Of a stretch of DNA of 64,000 bases, positions 47,789 to 55,691 are shown piece after piece. The translations under genes and the position numbers were made by a program. Source of the DNA: DAISKN01 sp963716925 (GTDB lineage: Bacteria; Acidobacteriota; Vicinamibacteria; Marinacidobacterales; SMYC01); contig CAVQUX010000006.1 in NCBI GenBank assembly GCA_963716925.1, positions 620,001-684,000 on the forward strand, written 5' to 3'. Below the pieces are notes generated by a model. That model worked only from the letters and a program-made list of their open reading frames with translations, had not been told where the DNA came from and ran no database searches. Each line of letters starts with the position of its first letter. Position 1 is the stretch's first letter.

Positions 47789-48077
47789 AAGGAGTGCCGA
47801 TAGCGACGATCTCCGGCGGGAGTATCGGTTCGACTACCGTCGCGCGAAACCAAACCGTTTTGCCGCGCAGTTTGCCACAGGTTCGGTGGCAGTAGTGCTA
47901 GACCCCGACGTTGCCTCGGTATTTCAGACCTCCGACTCTGTAAACGCACTCCTGCGATCCGTGCTCGCGGCGATGCCACAGTCAGTTCAGCGAAGAGCGA
48001 CGAAACGACAACGGGGGTCTAACATCAGTGCGTTGCAGCGGACGGGCGCGGACGGCAAGCGTGGCTCCCGCCGCTGA
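47766..48077 (+). CDS. Cassette 6: BrnT-partner antitoxin
   Basis: A 103-residue protein from ATG 47766. The core DDLRREYRFDYRRAKPNRFAA and VAVVLDPDVASVFQTSDSVNALLRSVL matches the ribbon-helix-helix antitoxins that partner BrnT-like toxins (LDPDVA-x-VF-x-S-x-x-VN-x-LR). It overlaps the toxin gene by 23 bases. The frame misses the TAA offered by attC F and runs into the site, ending at 48077, so the last 20 or so residues are encoded by attC sequence. Confidence 0.82.
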   Translation: MKKKTRSRRSADSDDLRREYRFDYRRAKPNRFAAQFATGSVAVVLDPDVASVFQTSDSVNALLRSVLAAMPQSVQRRATKRQRGSNISALQRTGADGKRGSRR

Positions 48078-48093
48078 ACGCGAGTGGTTAGAC
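48017..48093 (+). other. attC site F (short form)
   Basis: Exact ends GTCTAAC and GTTAGAC. Arms GTGCGTTGCAGCGGACGGG and CCGCCGCTGAACGCGAGTG pair with an extrahelical G. At 77 bases it has a much smaller loop than the other six, suggesting a cassette from a different lineage. Confidence 0.9.
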
Positions 48094-48104
48094 CGCTTTT
48101 GTCG

Positions 48105-48581
48105 ATGAACACCGACGTTGAAGCGCACAATGAACGGCTGCGCGTCTTGCTTCCCCGGATATGGTGCCTGGCCAGCGCCATCCTTATCGGTACGGCGCTC
48201 GGTGAACTCCTGTATTTTTGGGCTACCGGTCGATGGTTGCGTAGCTCCAACTTGCCGGCTTGGATCACAGCGTTTGTCATGGCTTGCTTCGCCGCGGCCG
48301 CCGTCTGTGCTCGAGCGCGCTCAGGTTCACTCATGTCCGCGTTTCTGTTGGTCCTCCTTCGCATATCTTCAAACTTGACGCCCCCCGGCGACTGGACCAC
48401 CAGAATCTGGGCTGCTGGACAAACGATGCAGATCGTGGCCGGTGGCCTTTTCGCTGTTTCCGGGAGGAACGTCAGTCGCCGCTTTCGAGTGTCTGTCCTT
48501 CTAATCACAGTCGCTATCGTCGTACTCCGGTACGCCACCATGGACTACTTGGATGAACTCAGCGCTATCCCTCGGCAATAG
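48105..48581 (+). CDS. Cassette 7: four-helix membrane protein
   Basis: A 158-residue protein from ATG 48105, just beyond attC F. Hydrophobic segments: IWCLASAILIGTALGELLYFW, AWITAFVMACFAAAAV, IWAAGQTMQIVAGGLF and VSVLLITVAIVVL. No family recognised. It ends at TAG 48579-48581, before attC G. Confidence 0.6.
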   Translation: MNTDVEAHNERLRVLLPRIWCLASAILIGTALGELLYFWATGRWLRSSNLPAWITAFVMACFAAAAVCARARSGSLMSAFLLVLLRISSNLTPPGDWTTRIWAAGQTMQIVAGGLFAVSGRNVSRRFRVSVLLITVAIVVLRYATMDYLDELSAIPRQ

Positions 48582-48590
48582 ACGATCGCG

Positions 48591-48724
48591 TTCTAAACTT
48601 TGGGATGGAAGGGGCGGGGCTCTTCCCTCGGTTACGATCAAGCGGGAATGCGCGGGCGAAGTCTTCGGGTAACATCGTGCTGCTCCCAAGCGGCTGGGCA
48701 CGCCGCTCATCCGCGGTGTATAGC
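48591..48724 (+). other. attC site G (degenerate ends)
   Basis: Arms TTGGGATGGAAGGGGCGGGGC and GGGCACGCCGCTCATCCGCGGTG pair imperfectly. Ends TTCTAAAC and GTATAGC deviate from consensus at two or three bases. The loop keeps the GCGGGCGAAGTCTTCGGG element shared with attC C and D. Probably decayed and poorly recombinogenic. Confidence 0.65.
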
Positions 48725-48736
48725 CGACGGAGGACG

Positions 48737-49400
48737 ATGAATGACACCGGGGAGCCCTGTAGATTTACCAGCCGTACCCGGAGTCACCCGATTCGACCGC
48801 GCGCCATCGTCGCTCGACTCGGGCTCGCGGTCAGCGCGCTTCTTGTCGTTTGTCGTGAGCCCAGACATGCGTAGGCGGTGAAGATGGGTCCGAACGCTGA
48901 TGCATTTGATTTCCTCCTCGGCGATTGGGAAATCGCGATGCTCACAATGCCTGAGGGAAGCACGGTCGGACGTCGCGCAACCTTGAACGTACATCGCATA
49001 CTGGACGGTGCCACGCTCCTCGACGAGATTCGTCATGTGGATCACGCCGGGCAGGTCAACTTTCGAGGTGCGACTTTTCGAACATACCTTCCCGATAGCG
49101 ATCGATGGTACGTCTTGTGGATGATGGCGAACGTCGAGGGCTACAGCGAGTTGGACGCCCAGGTCATCGATGGCTAGGTCCACACGACTGGTATAGGAAG
49201 GGACCCCAGGGGTGAGCTGGCGGAGCGGAGCCGCCACGCGACCGCCTGCGTTGGAGAAGGGCGACTCGTTCCGGACCGAGTAACGTTTCTTCCCAGGTCG
49301 GAGCCATGTCCGAGACCGAGTCCCCAACAGCGCCTTCGAGCCGATATGCTTTCGTGAAGGATGCGCTTCTCGACCGGCCGTGGCACGAGGACAGAGTCTG
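48737..49400 (+). pseudogene. Decayed secreted DUF1579-like protein at the right end of the array
   Basis: One frame from ATG 48737 gives a signal-peptide-like start (ARLGLAVSALLVVC), meets TAG at 48872-48874, continues in the same frame as MGPNADAFDFLLGDWEIAM ... FRTYLPDSDRWYVLWMM ... YSELDAQVIDG, meets TAG at 49175-49177 and again continues with VHTTGIGRDPRGE, the block expected next in this family. Further on only scattered similarity in another frame remains (YAFVKDALLD near 49350). Two in-frame stops and later frame loss mark a pseudogene; a shorter product from GTG 48878 or ATG 48884 to 49177 could still be made. No attC follows it. The rest of the gap to 49523 holds nothing recognisable. 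Confidence 0.55.
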
Positions 49401-49523
49401 CAGGCAACGCCGCAGTTTGTCCGCCGGGCGCAACCCCTCGACTCCTCCGACCTGTTGGACACGGGCCCCGTTCGGGCGTTGATTTGAAGCGATGCACCCT
49501 GTGGCCGGAGAAAGGAGCCCTCC

Positions 49524-50261
49524 ATGTCGGAAATCGAAGACAAGGTCGTCGTCATCACGGGCGCGAGCAGCGGAATCGGCGAGGCCACTGCGCTCCTCCT
49601 CGCCGAGCGCGGCGCGAAGGTGGTGCTTGGAGCACGCCGAGTGGATCTCCTCGAGGCACTCGCTGACCGGATCGCGGGGGCGGGCGGCGAGGCGGCTTAT
49701 GCGCGCACCGACGTAAAACGGCGCAAAGACGTATCCGACCTCGTGAGGCTGGCCTGTGAGCGGTACGGCAAGCTGGACGTTCTCGTCAGCAATGCCGGCA
49801 TCGCGCCGCTCTCTCTCCTCGACGAGATGCGCGTCGAGGAGTGGGAGGAGATGATCGATATCAACATCAAAGGGGTCTTGTACGGCATCGCGGCAGCGCT
49901 GCCCATCTTCCGCAAACAGGGTTTCGGGCATTTCGTCAACACCGCTTCTACGGCGGGTCTCAAAACCGTGCCGAACCAGTCGGTCTATTCCGGAACGAAG
50001 TTCGCCGTGCGCGCCATCTCCGAAGGCTTGCGCCAGGAGGCCGGCGACAAGCTGCGGGTGACGATCGTCTCGCCCGGCTTCGTCCGGACGGACCTGGTGG
50101 AAGGCGTCGCAAATCCGCAGCTGAGAGCCCAGATCGTCGAGTCCCGAGACAAGTTTGCGATTCCGCCGGATGCGATCGCCCGCGCTATCGTGTTCGCCAT
50201 CGAGCAGCCGTCCGATGTCGACGTGGGAGAGATAGTCGTCCGCCCCACTGCGCAGAGTTGA
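49524..50261 (+). CDS. Short-chain dehydrogenase/reductase (SDR)
   Basis: A 245-residue classical SDR: VVVITGASSGIGEATAL (T-G-x3-G-x-G nucleotide loop), Asp/Arg-type specificity around GARRVDLL suggesting NADP, VLVSNAGIAPLSLL (N-A-G), catalytic Ser in NTASTAGLKT, and YSGTKFAVRA (Y-x3-K). It ends with VVRPTAQ as in the SDR branch annotated as oxidoreductases of unknown substrate. GGAGAAAGGAG lies upstream. It lies just right of the array but has no attC, so it is probably not a cassette. Confidence 0.93.
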   Translation: MSEIEDKVVVITGASSGIGEATALLLAERGAKVVLGARRVDLLEALADRIAGAGGEAAYARTDVKRRKDVSDLVRLACERYGKLDVLVSNAGIAPLSLLDEMRVEEWEEMIDINIKGVLYGIAAALPIFRKQGFGHFVNTASTAGLKTVPNQSVYSGTKFAVRAISEGLRQEAGDKLRVTIVSPGFVRTDLVEGVANPQLRAQIVESRDKFAIPPDAIARAIVFAIEQPSDVDVGEIVVRPTAQS

Positions 50262-50315
50262 CACCGCTGCTCCAAAGCGGAGTCCAGAGGATGGAGGAAG
50301 GTTGGACCCAAAGTG

Positions 50316-50906
50316 ATGACGATCGCGCTCGCCTTGTTGCTGGCTATCTGTCCTCCGGACTCGGAGTGTGCGTCCTTCGAGGCGCGAATTCAGAAAGGTG
50401 AGCGCTTCGAGAAGACGTTCGGGCCGGGCCTCACCTTTCTCCTGGAGCCGAGGGAGTATGGGTGGGAGATCATCGTGCGCGACGATCGTCCGGAAGAGAA
50501 CATCGCGCGCCTGACCCCGCCGTTCCATTTCGCGCCCAATCCCCGCTATCTGGAGGGATGGCACTTTCGGAATCTGGAGAACACCGGCCCGAACGATGGC
50601 AGCGTCAATGCGCCGCAGGAGGAGCGCGACTTCATCTTCTCGCCGCAAGTCGGCCGGTCCATCGACTACCCCGTGACCACGGCCCAGGCGACGGAGCTTT
50701 CCGCATTTGGCCGCGGCCTGTTGGTCGTGAAGTCGATGGAACTGGGCAATCTTGAAAGGGGCGAGCGCGCTCATTTCGAGCGCCTCGAGTTCGAGGTCCA
50801 ACTGAGCTGGCCGTCGTCGTGGTCAAAGGACCAGCACGAGCGACCGGCCGTCCCGCTCTCGGGTCGTCGGTTCCCCCGTCCGAACGCGTGCGCGACCCGG
50901 CACTAG
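50316..50906 (+). CDS. Exported protein of unknown function
   Basis: A 196-residue protein from ATG 50316 (GTG 50313 just before). A short signal peptide (TIALALLLAICPP) is followed by a beta-rich domain: FGPGLTFLLEPREYGWEIIVRDD, RLTPPFHFAPNPRYLEGWHFRN and FSPQVGRSIDYPVT. I know similar hypothetical proteins from Acidobacteria-like genomes but no function. The C-terminal part after SWPSSWSKDQ loses this character. The TAG stop is directly followed by the right 22-base repeat. Confidence 0.6.
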   Translation: MTIALALLLAICPPDSECASFEARIQKGERFEKTFGPGLTFLLEPREYGWEIIVRDDRPEENIARLTPPFHFAPNPRYLEGWHFRNLENTGPNDGSVNAPQEERDFIFSPQVGRSIDYPVTTAQATELSAFGRGLLVVKSMELGNLERGERAHFERLEFEVQLSWPSSWSKDQHERPAVPLSGRRFPRPNACATRH

Positions 50907-50928
50907 TAGCGAGGTCGATTTTCGTCCC
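50907..50928 (+). repeat. 22-bp imperfect direct repeat, right copy
   Basis: TAGCGAGGTCGATTTTCGTCCC; two differences from the copy at 44011-44032. Here it runs directly into the TATAAT of the LemA promoter. Confidence 0.55.
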
Positions 50929-50929
50929 C

Positions 50930-50935
50930 TATAAT
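50930..50935 (+). promoter_or_regulatory. Consensus -10 TATAAT upstream of LemA
   Basis: TATAAT at 50930-50935; 17 bases before it, TAGCGA (50907-50912) is a poor -35. The leader to GTG 51015 would be about 73 bases and includes the ribosome-binding site AAAGGAG at 51000-51006. Confidence 0.45.
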
Positions 50936-51014
50936 CGAATCACATACACCAACGGTATCTCCTCCCGGTCTCGTAGGCTCGTCCGCGAATGCGCTCGTCT
51001 GAAAGGAGCTCTCT

Positions 51015-51602
51015 GTGATCCCTGGGCTGATCTTTCTCGGACTCATCGTCGTCTTCATCCTGTTCCTGGTCGGCATCTACAACAACCTGGTCACTCTGAG
51101 GAACCGCTTCAAGAACGCGTTCTCCCAGATCGACGTGCAGCTCAAGAGGCGCTACGACCTGATCCCGAACCTCGTCGAGACCGCGAAGGGCTACATGAAG
51201 CACGAGCGGGAGACGCTCGAGGCGGTCATCCAGGCGCGGAACCAGGCGGTCACCGCCGAGGGGCGGGCGGCGGCGAACCCCGGCGACGCGAACGCGATGA
51301 AGGGCCTGATGGGAGCCGAGGCGGCTCTCACCGGCGCCGTCGGCCGGCTCTTCGCCCTCATGGAGTCGTACCCCGACCTCAAGGCCAACCAGAACATGCT
51401 GCAGCTCAGCGAGGAGCTGACCTCGACCGAGAACCGGGTGGCTTTCTCCCGCCAGGCGTACAACGACGCCGTCACCGAGTACAACATCTCCCGGGAGAGG
51501 TTCCCGAACGTGATCATCGCGAACAGCATGGGATTCACCGCGGCGCCGCTGTTCGAGGTGGAGACGAAGGAAGAGCGTCAGGCGCCGAAGGTGAGTTTCT
51601 AA
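51015..51602 (+). CDS. lemA: LemA family protein
   Basis: A 195-residue protein starting at GTG 51015 with one N-terminal membrane helix (PGLIFLGLIVVFILFLVGIYN) and a helical cytoplasmic or periplasmic bundle: LRNRFKNAFSQIDVQLKRRYDLIPNLVETAKGYMKHE is the LemA hallmark, followed by ENRVAFSRQAYNDAVTEYNISRERFPNVIIA. LemA proteins regularly neighbour M48 peptidases, as here, suggesting joint membrane proteostasis. An intrinsic terminator separates the two genes, so the downstream gene may be read only partly from this promoter. Confidence 0.95.
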   Translation: MIPGLIFLGLIVVFILFLVGIYNNLVTLRNRFKNAFSQIDVQLKRRYDLIPNLVETAKGYMKHERETLEAVIQARNQAVTAEGRAAANPGDANAMKGLMGAEAALTGAVGRLFALMESYPDLKANQNMLQLSEELTSTENRVAFSRQAYNDAVTEYNISRERFPNVIIANSMGFTAAPLFEVETKEERQAPKVSF

Positions 51603-51618
51603 ACGGGCGCGTAACAGC

Positions 51619-51641
51619 GGCGCCCGGAGGGCGCCTTTTTT
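51619..51641 (+). terminator. Intrinsic terminator after lemA
   Basis: GGCGCCC (51619-51625), three-base loop GGA, GGGCGCC (51629-51635) and six Ts (51636-51641): a perfect seven-base GC stem with U-tract, 17 bases after the lemA stop. Confidence 0.85.
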
Positions 51642-51676
51642 CCGCGCTGGGGGTGGGGCCCCAGCGCAATTAGAAG

Positions 51677-53623
51677 ATGGACTTCTTCCAGCATCAGGAC
51701 CAGGCGCGCAAGGCGAGCCGCCTCCTTCTCCTCTATTTCGCGCTCGCGGTCGTCGCCATCGTACTGAGCGTCCATCTCGCCGTCAGCTTCCTCCTGATGT
51801 GGGTCTCGTCGAGCACCGTCGAGCCCTTCGATTGGTTTCGGCTCGACCGCTTCGTGGTCCTCGCGGGAGGAGCTCTCTTGATCATCACCGCCGGCAGTCT
51901 CTACAAGATCTGGAGGCTCAGGGACGGCGGCCATACCGTGGCGCGACTCCTCGGCGGGCGGCCGATCGACCCCAACACCACGGATCCCGCGGAACGGCGT
52001 CTTCTCAACGTCGTCGAGGAGATGTCGATCGCGGCCGGCCTTCCCGTTCCCACGATCTATCTCTTGGATAAAGAGGACGGCATCAACGCCTTCGCCGCCG
52101 GCTTCACGCCTCAGGACGCGGTCCTGGGCGTGACCGGAGGCACCATGCGAATCCTGAACCGTGAGGAGCTGCAGGGAGTCATCGCCCACGAGTTCTCCCA
52201 CATCTTCAACGGCGACATGAGCCTGAACCTGCGGCTCATGGGAGTCCTTCACGGAATCCTGGTCATCGCGCTCATCGGGTACTTCATCCTGAGGTCCACG
52301 CTGCGGGCCGCCTCCAGCCGGAAGGGCGGCGGGGCCGTCGTGGTGCTGCCCGTGCTGGGCTTGACGCTCATCGTCATCGGTTATGTCGGGGTCTTCTTCG
52401 GCCGGGTCATCAAGAGCGCGGTCTCGCGGCAGCGCGAGTTCCTCGCGGACGCCTCCGCCGTCCAGTTCACGCGCAACCCTGGCGGGGTCGCGGGCGCGCT
52501 CAAGAAGATCGGCGGCCTGGTGCAGGGATCCCTCGTCATGAGCCCTCACGCGGAGCAGGCGAGCCACTTCTTCTTCTCCGACGGGAAGCTCGGGAAGGTG
52601 CGCATGGCCCTCGCGGGCAGGACCCACTTCGACTTCCTCTCGACTCACCCTCCGCTCGCCGACCGCATCCGCCGCATCGACCGGAGCTGGAACGGGGCCT
52701 ATCCCAAGGTCGAGCCTGTCGCGCTCAGCGATCTCGAGCCGAAGGCCGGCCCCAGGGACAAGCGCGCCGCGGAGATCTTCACCGCCCTTCCCGCCCAGCT
52801 CACCGCCCTCATCGGAACGCTGGACCAGGCGCACCTCGATCACTCGCGGAAGCTCCTTTCGGAAATCCCGGAACGCGTTCGCTCCGCGGCCCACGACCCC
52901 TCGGGAGCGCGCGGCGTGGTGCTCGCGCTCCTGACTTCGACGGAGCCCGAGGTCCGGCAGAAGCAGTTCCAGACGCTCGCCGGCTCCGACGAGCTCCTGC
53001 TGCGAGAGACCGAGGCGCTCGCTCCCCTTCTCGAGTCGAGCCCCCGCGAGATCCGCCTTCCGCTCATCGACCTCGCCCTTCCCGCGCTTCGAAGGCTCTC
53101 TCCGGCGCAGTATCAGGACTTCATGAAGCACGTCGATAGCTTCGTCCGGGCCGACCGTCAGATCGACCTGTTCGAGTACACCTTGACTCATGTCCTCGAT
53201 AGGCACCTGAAGCCGGCGTTCTCGCGGACGCGGCCCCCGACGGTCGAGTTCTACGCTCTGCCGGCGCTGCGAAAGGAGTGCGCGGTGCTGCTCTCGGCGG
53301 TCGCTCACGCTGGCCACAAGGAGCCCGAGGGCGCGAAGCGCGCGTTCGCCCAGGGTGCGAGGGAGCTGAACGGGCTCTCGCTCTCGCTCCTTCCTCTGGA
53401 GCAGGCCGGGCTCTCCGGCGTGCGGGATTCGCTCGCCAGGCTCGAGAAGCTCTCGCCCAAGCTCAAGAAGGACGTCATGCGCGCCTTCATCGCTGCGAGC
53501 GCCTTCGACGCCACCATCACCGTGGGTGAGGGCGAAGTGCTGCGCGTCATCGCGGATTCCCTCGGCCTTCCCATGCCGCCGTTCCTCCCCGGCCAGAAGA
53601 TCGCGTCCCCGACGGCTCCTTGA
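51677..53623 (+). CDS. M48 family metalloprotease with helical extension
   Basis: A 648-residue membrane protease. Two membrane helices (residues 15-45 and 60-85), then the HtpX-like peptidase domain: GINAFAAGFTPQDAVLGVT, zinc site VIAHEFSHIFNGDM (H-E-x2-H), two more helices (LHGILVIALIGYFIL, VVVLPVLGLTLIVIGYVG), and the third ligand in QREFLADASAVQFTRNPGG (E-x-L/F-A-D). FDFLSTHPPLADRIRRID closes the domain near residue 335. The remaining 300 residues are a helical extension that is typical of M48 proteins encoded beside lemA. It probably degrades damaged membrane proteins. Confidence 0.93.
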   Translation: MDFFQHQDQARKASRLLLLYFALAVVAIVLSVHLAVSFLLMWVSSSTVEPFDWFRLDRFVVLAGGALLIITAGSLYKIWRLRDGGHTVARLLGGRPIDPNTTDPAERRLLNVVEEMSIAAGLPVPTIYLLDKEDGINAFAAGFTPQDAVLGVTGGTMRILNREELQGVIAHEFSHIFNGDMSLNLRLMGVLHGILVIALIGYFILRSTLRAASSRKGGGAVVVLPVLGLTLIVIGYVGVFFGRVIKSAVSRQREFLADASAVQFTRNPGGVAGALKKIGGLVQGSLVMSPHAEQASHFFFSDGKLGKVRMALAGRTHFDFLSTHPPLADRIRRIDRSWNGAYPKVEPVALSDLEPKAGPRDKRAAEIFTALPAQLTALIGTLDQAHLDHSRKLLSEIPERVRSAAHDPSGARGVVLALLTSTEPEVRQKQFQTLAGSDELLLRETEALAPLLESSPREIRLPLIDLALPALRRLSPAQYQDFMKHVDSFVRADRQIDLFEYTLTHVLDRHLKPAFSRTRPPTVEFYALPALRKECAVLLSAVAHAGHKEPEGAKRAFAQGARELNGLSLSLLPLEQAGLSGVRDSLARLEKLSPKLKKDVMRAFIAASAFDATITVGEGEVLRVIADSLGLPMPPFLPGQKIASPTAP

Positions 53624-53655
53624 CGCCGACCCGCCTTCGGCATAGCTTTCCCGCG

Positions 53656-54765
53656 ATGATCCCCAAGATCGCTCTCGGACTCGCTCTTTTCCTCGGCGCG
53701 ATCGGCTTTGCCGCCGCCTCGGAGGAGCCGTTCAAGCTCGGCACGTTCGAGTACCGCGGTGAGGAGCTCGTCGGCGTCGTCCTCCGCGATCGCTACGTGG
53801 TCGACCTGGCGCGCGCGAACGCCTCTCTCCAGCGGCACGAGCCGCTCTGGGTGAAGCTTCCCATGCCCGAGGACATGAAGGACCTGATCGGGCGCTACGA
53901 ATATGGACTGAAGGAGCGGGTTCACGCGATCGTGGACCGGGTTCTCCCCCACCTCGAGGGCCCCGAGCGGCCCGTCTATGTCCACGATCTCGCCGACCTC
54001 CACGTTTTTCCGCCGGTCGAGCCCGGGATGATCCTGGCCGCCGCGCTGAACTACTGGGCCCACGCACAGGAGATGACGACCGGCGTGCCGGCCCAGATGT
54101 CGGATTCGAAGGCCCTCGACGACGCGCCGGTCTCGATGGATTTCTTCTGGGAGCGCAAGCCCGAGGATCGGCGCCAGAACCCCTATCTGTTCTTCAAGCC
54201 GCCGCGGATCGTCATCGGCCACGAGTCGCCCATCCTGATGAAGCCCAAGCGGGAGCAGCTCGACTGGGAGTGCGAGTTCGCCGTGGTCGTCGGAAAGCCC
54301 GCGAGCCACGTTCCCATCGCCGAGGCGCGGGATCACGTTTTCGGCTACACCCTCATGAACGACGTGGGAGACCGCGAGGGCCGGGGCGACAACCGCTATG
54401 GCTCCGACTGGCTGGTCTGGAAGAGCACCGACACCTTCGCCCCGCTCGGCCCGTTCATCGTTCCCAAGGAGTTCATCGCCGACCCGCACAAGCTCCACAT
54501 CTGGTTCGACCTTTCCGGAAAGAGGATGCAGGACGCATCCACGGAGCTGATGCAGCACTCGATCGACGAGCTCCTGCACTTCGTGTCGAACAACATCATC
54601 CTGCAGCCCGGTGACGTCATCGCCACCGGCACCCCTTCGGGAGTGGGTTACGCGCGAGTGCCTCCGGTCTTCATGAAACCGGGAGACGTGGCGGAGTGCT
54701 CGGTCGAGGGCATCGGCACCCTTCGGAACCCGATTGCCATGTGGTCCGACGTGATGCGTCCATGA
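53656..54765 (+). CDS. Exported fumarylacetoacetate hydrolase (FAH) family protein
   Basis: A 369-residue protein from ATG 53656. The signal peptide (KIALGLALFLGAIGFAAA) is unusual for a FAH enzyme, which are normally cytoplasmic. The FAH domain shows ILAAALNYWAHAQEM, FKPPRIVIGHESPI, LDWECEFAVVVGK (the E-x-E metal pair), GYTLMNDVGDREG, WLVWKSTDTFAPLGPFIV (K-x-x-D-T-F-x-P-x-G-P) and DVIATGTPSGVGYARVPPVFMKPGD. Such enzymes hydrolyse C-C bonds in beta-diketones or decarboxylate oxaloacetate. Its stop overlaps the start of the oxygenase gene (ATGA), and that gene overlaps an amidohydrolase in turn. Confidence 0.88.
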   Translation: MIPKIALGLALFLGAIGFAAASEEPFKLGTFEYRGEELVGVVLRDRYVVDLARANASLQRHEPLWVKLPMPEDMKDLIGRYEYGLKERVHAIVDRVLPHLEGPERPVYVHDLADLHVFPPVEPGMILAAALNYWAHAQEMTTGVPAQMSDSKALDDAPVSMDFFWERKPEDRRQNPYLFFKPPRIVIGHESPILMKPKREQLDWECEFAVVVGKPASHVPIAEARDHVFGYTLMNDVGDREGRGDNRYGSDWLVWKSTDTFAPLGPFIVPKEFIADPHKLHIWFDLSGKRMQDASTELMQHSIDELLHFVSNNIILQPGDVIATGTPSGVGYARVPPVFMKPGDVAECSVEGIGTLRNPIAMWSDVMRP

Positions 54766-55691
54766 GCGCTTTTCCCACCGTCGACGTCTCGAAGACCGAC
54801 GCGGTCACCGCGCGGGAAGTGGACCGCATCTGCCGCGAGACGGGATTTCTCGCCGCCGTCGGACACGGTGTCTCGAAAGGTCTGATTCAGGACGCCTGGG
54901 GAACAGCGGCCGAGTTCTTCGACCTTCCGCTCGAAAAGAAGATGACGGTGGCCATGCCGTTTCCCGGCTATCCCTACGGCTACTCCCCGTTCGCGAAAGA
55001 GGCGCTCGCCGCGTCGCGCGGAGAGACGACACCTCCGGATCTGAAGGAGAGCTTCAGCATCGGACCCCGTTCGACGTGGGATGCGACCGGCTGGGATCCG
55101 TCCCAGGGCTTCAACTCGGCTCCAACGCTCTGGCCGGCGGAGCCGGAGAGGCTCGAGGAGGTGTTTCGCCGCTACTTCTCCGAGATGGGAGAGCTCACTT
55201 GCCGGATCCTGTCTCTCTTCGCTCTCGCGCTCGACCTCCCTTCCGACTTCTTCGCCACGGCGGTCGACCGGCACGCGAGCGCGCTACGGGCCCTCGACTA
55301 CCCCGCTCTCGATTCCCCTCCGGGCCCGGGGCAACTGCGAGCCGGCGCCCACAGCGACTACGGAAGCCTCACGGTGCTCCTCGCGGAGCCGGGCTCGCGC
55401 GGGCTCGAGATCCTGCACCCCGACGGAAACTGGCAGGCGGTCCCCATCGAAGGGGGAGCTTTCATCGTCAATATCGGCGATCTCATGGCGAGGTGGTCGA
55501 ACGACCGGTGGGTCTCGACCGTCCACCGCTGCAGCTGCGTGGGATCGCAAAAGCGCCGCCGATCGATCGCATTCTTCCACCTCCCCAACTGGGACGCGGA
55601 GATCCGCTGTATCGGCGAGAATCCCAGGTATCCGCCGGTCGAGGCGGGCGCCTATCTCATGGAGAAGTTCCGGAGCACCGTGCGGGCATGA
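54762..55691 (+). CDS. 2-oxoglutarate/Fe(II) oxygenase, isopenicillin-N-synthase-like
   Basis: A 309-residue enzyme from ATG 54762. FPTVDVSKTDAVTAREVDR and RETGFLAAVGHGVSKGLIQ are the N-terminal DIOX_N pattern. The iron ligands are in GAHSDYGSLTVLLAE (H-x-D) and VSTVHRCS (His), and the 2-oxoglutarate Arg is in RRRSIAFFHLPN (R-x-S). GYSPFAKEALAASRGETTPPDLKESFSIG is the substrate-loop block of this subfamily. It hydroxylates or desaturates a small organic acid-like substrate, not identifiable here. It is translationally coupled on both sides. Confidence 0.9.
   Translation: MSAFPTVDVSKTDAVTAREVDRICRETGFLAAVGHGVSKGLIQDAWGTAAEFFDLPLEKKMTVAMPFPGYPYGYSPFAKEALAASRGETTPPDLKESFSIGPRSTWDATGWDPSQGFNSAPTLWPAEPERLEEVFRRYFSEMGELTCRILSLFALALDLPSDFFATAVDRHASALRALDYPALDSPPGPGQLRAGAHSDYGSLTVLLAEPGSRGLEILHPDGNWQAVPIEGGAFIVNIGDLMARWSNDRWVSTVHRCSCVGSQKRRRSIAFFHLPNWDAEIRCIGENPRYPPVEAGAYLMEKFRSTVRA

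Larger units (their letters stand above)
44093..48724 (+). mobile_element. Integron gene-cassette array without visible integrase (CALIN-type)
   Basis: Seven attC sites at a spacing of about 0.6 kb, each immediately 3' of a plus-strand gene, delimit seven cassettes. Six attC sites are 130-135 bases long and share stem arms GCGGxxGTGGCC ... GGCCACGCCGCT and similar loops; one is 77 bases. Base composition and codon use are visibly less GC-rich than in flanking genes. The array encodes small secreted, membrane and zinc-ribbon proteins and a toxin-antitoxin pair, typical of sedentary chromosomal integrons. No tyrosine-recombinase integrase gene lies in the window, so it is either a cluster of attC sites lacking an integrase or part of a larger array whose integrase is elsewhere. 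Confidence 0.85.

Noticed and set aside
48737..49177. UAG recoding to explain in-frame ambers
   Set aside because: Other genes in the window (DoxX partner region, GNAT 44013, prolyl oligopeptidase, TonB receptor) end normally in TAG, so the pseudogene explanation is simpler.
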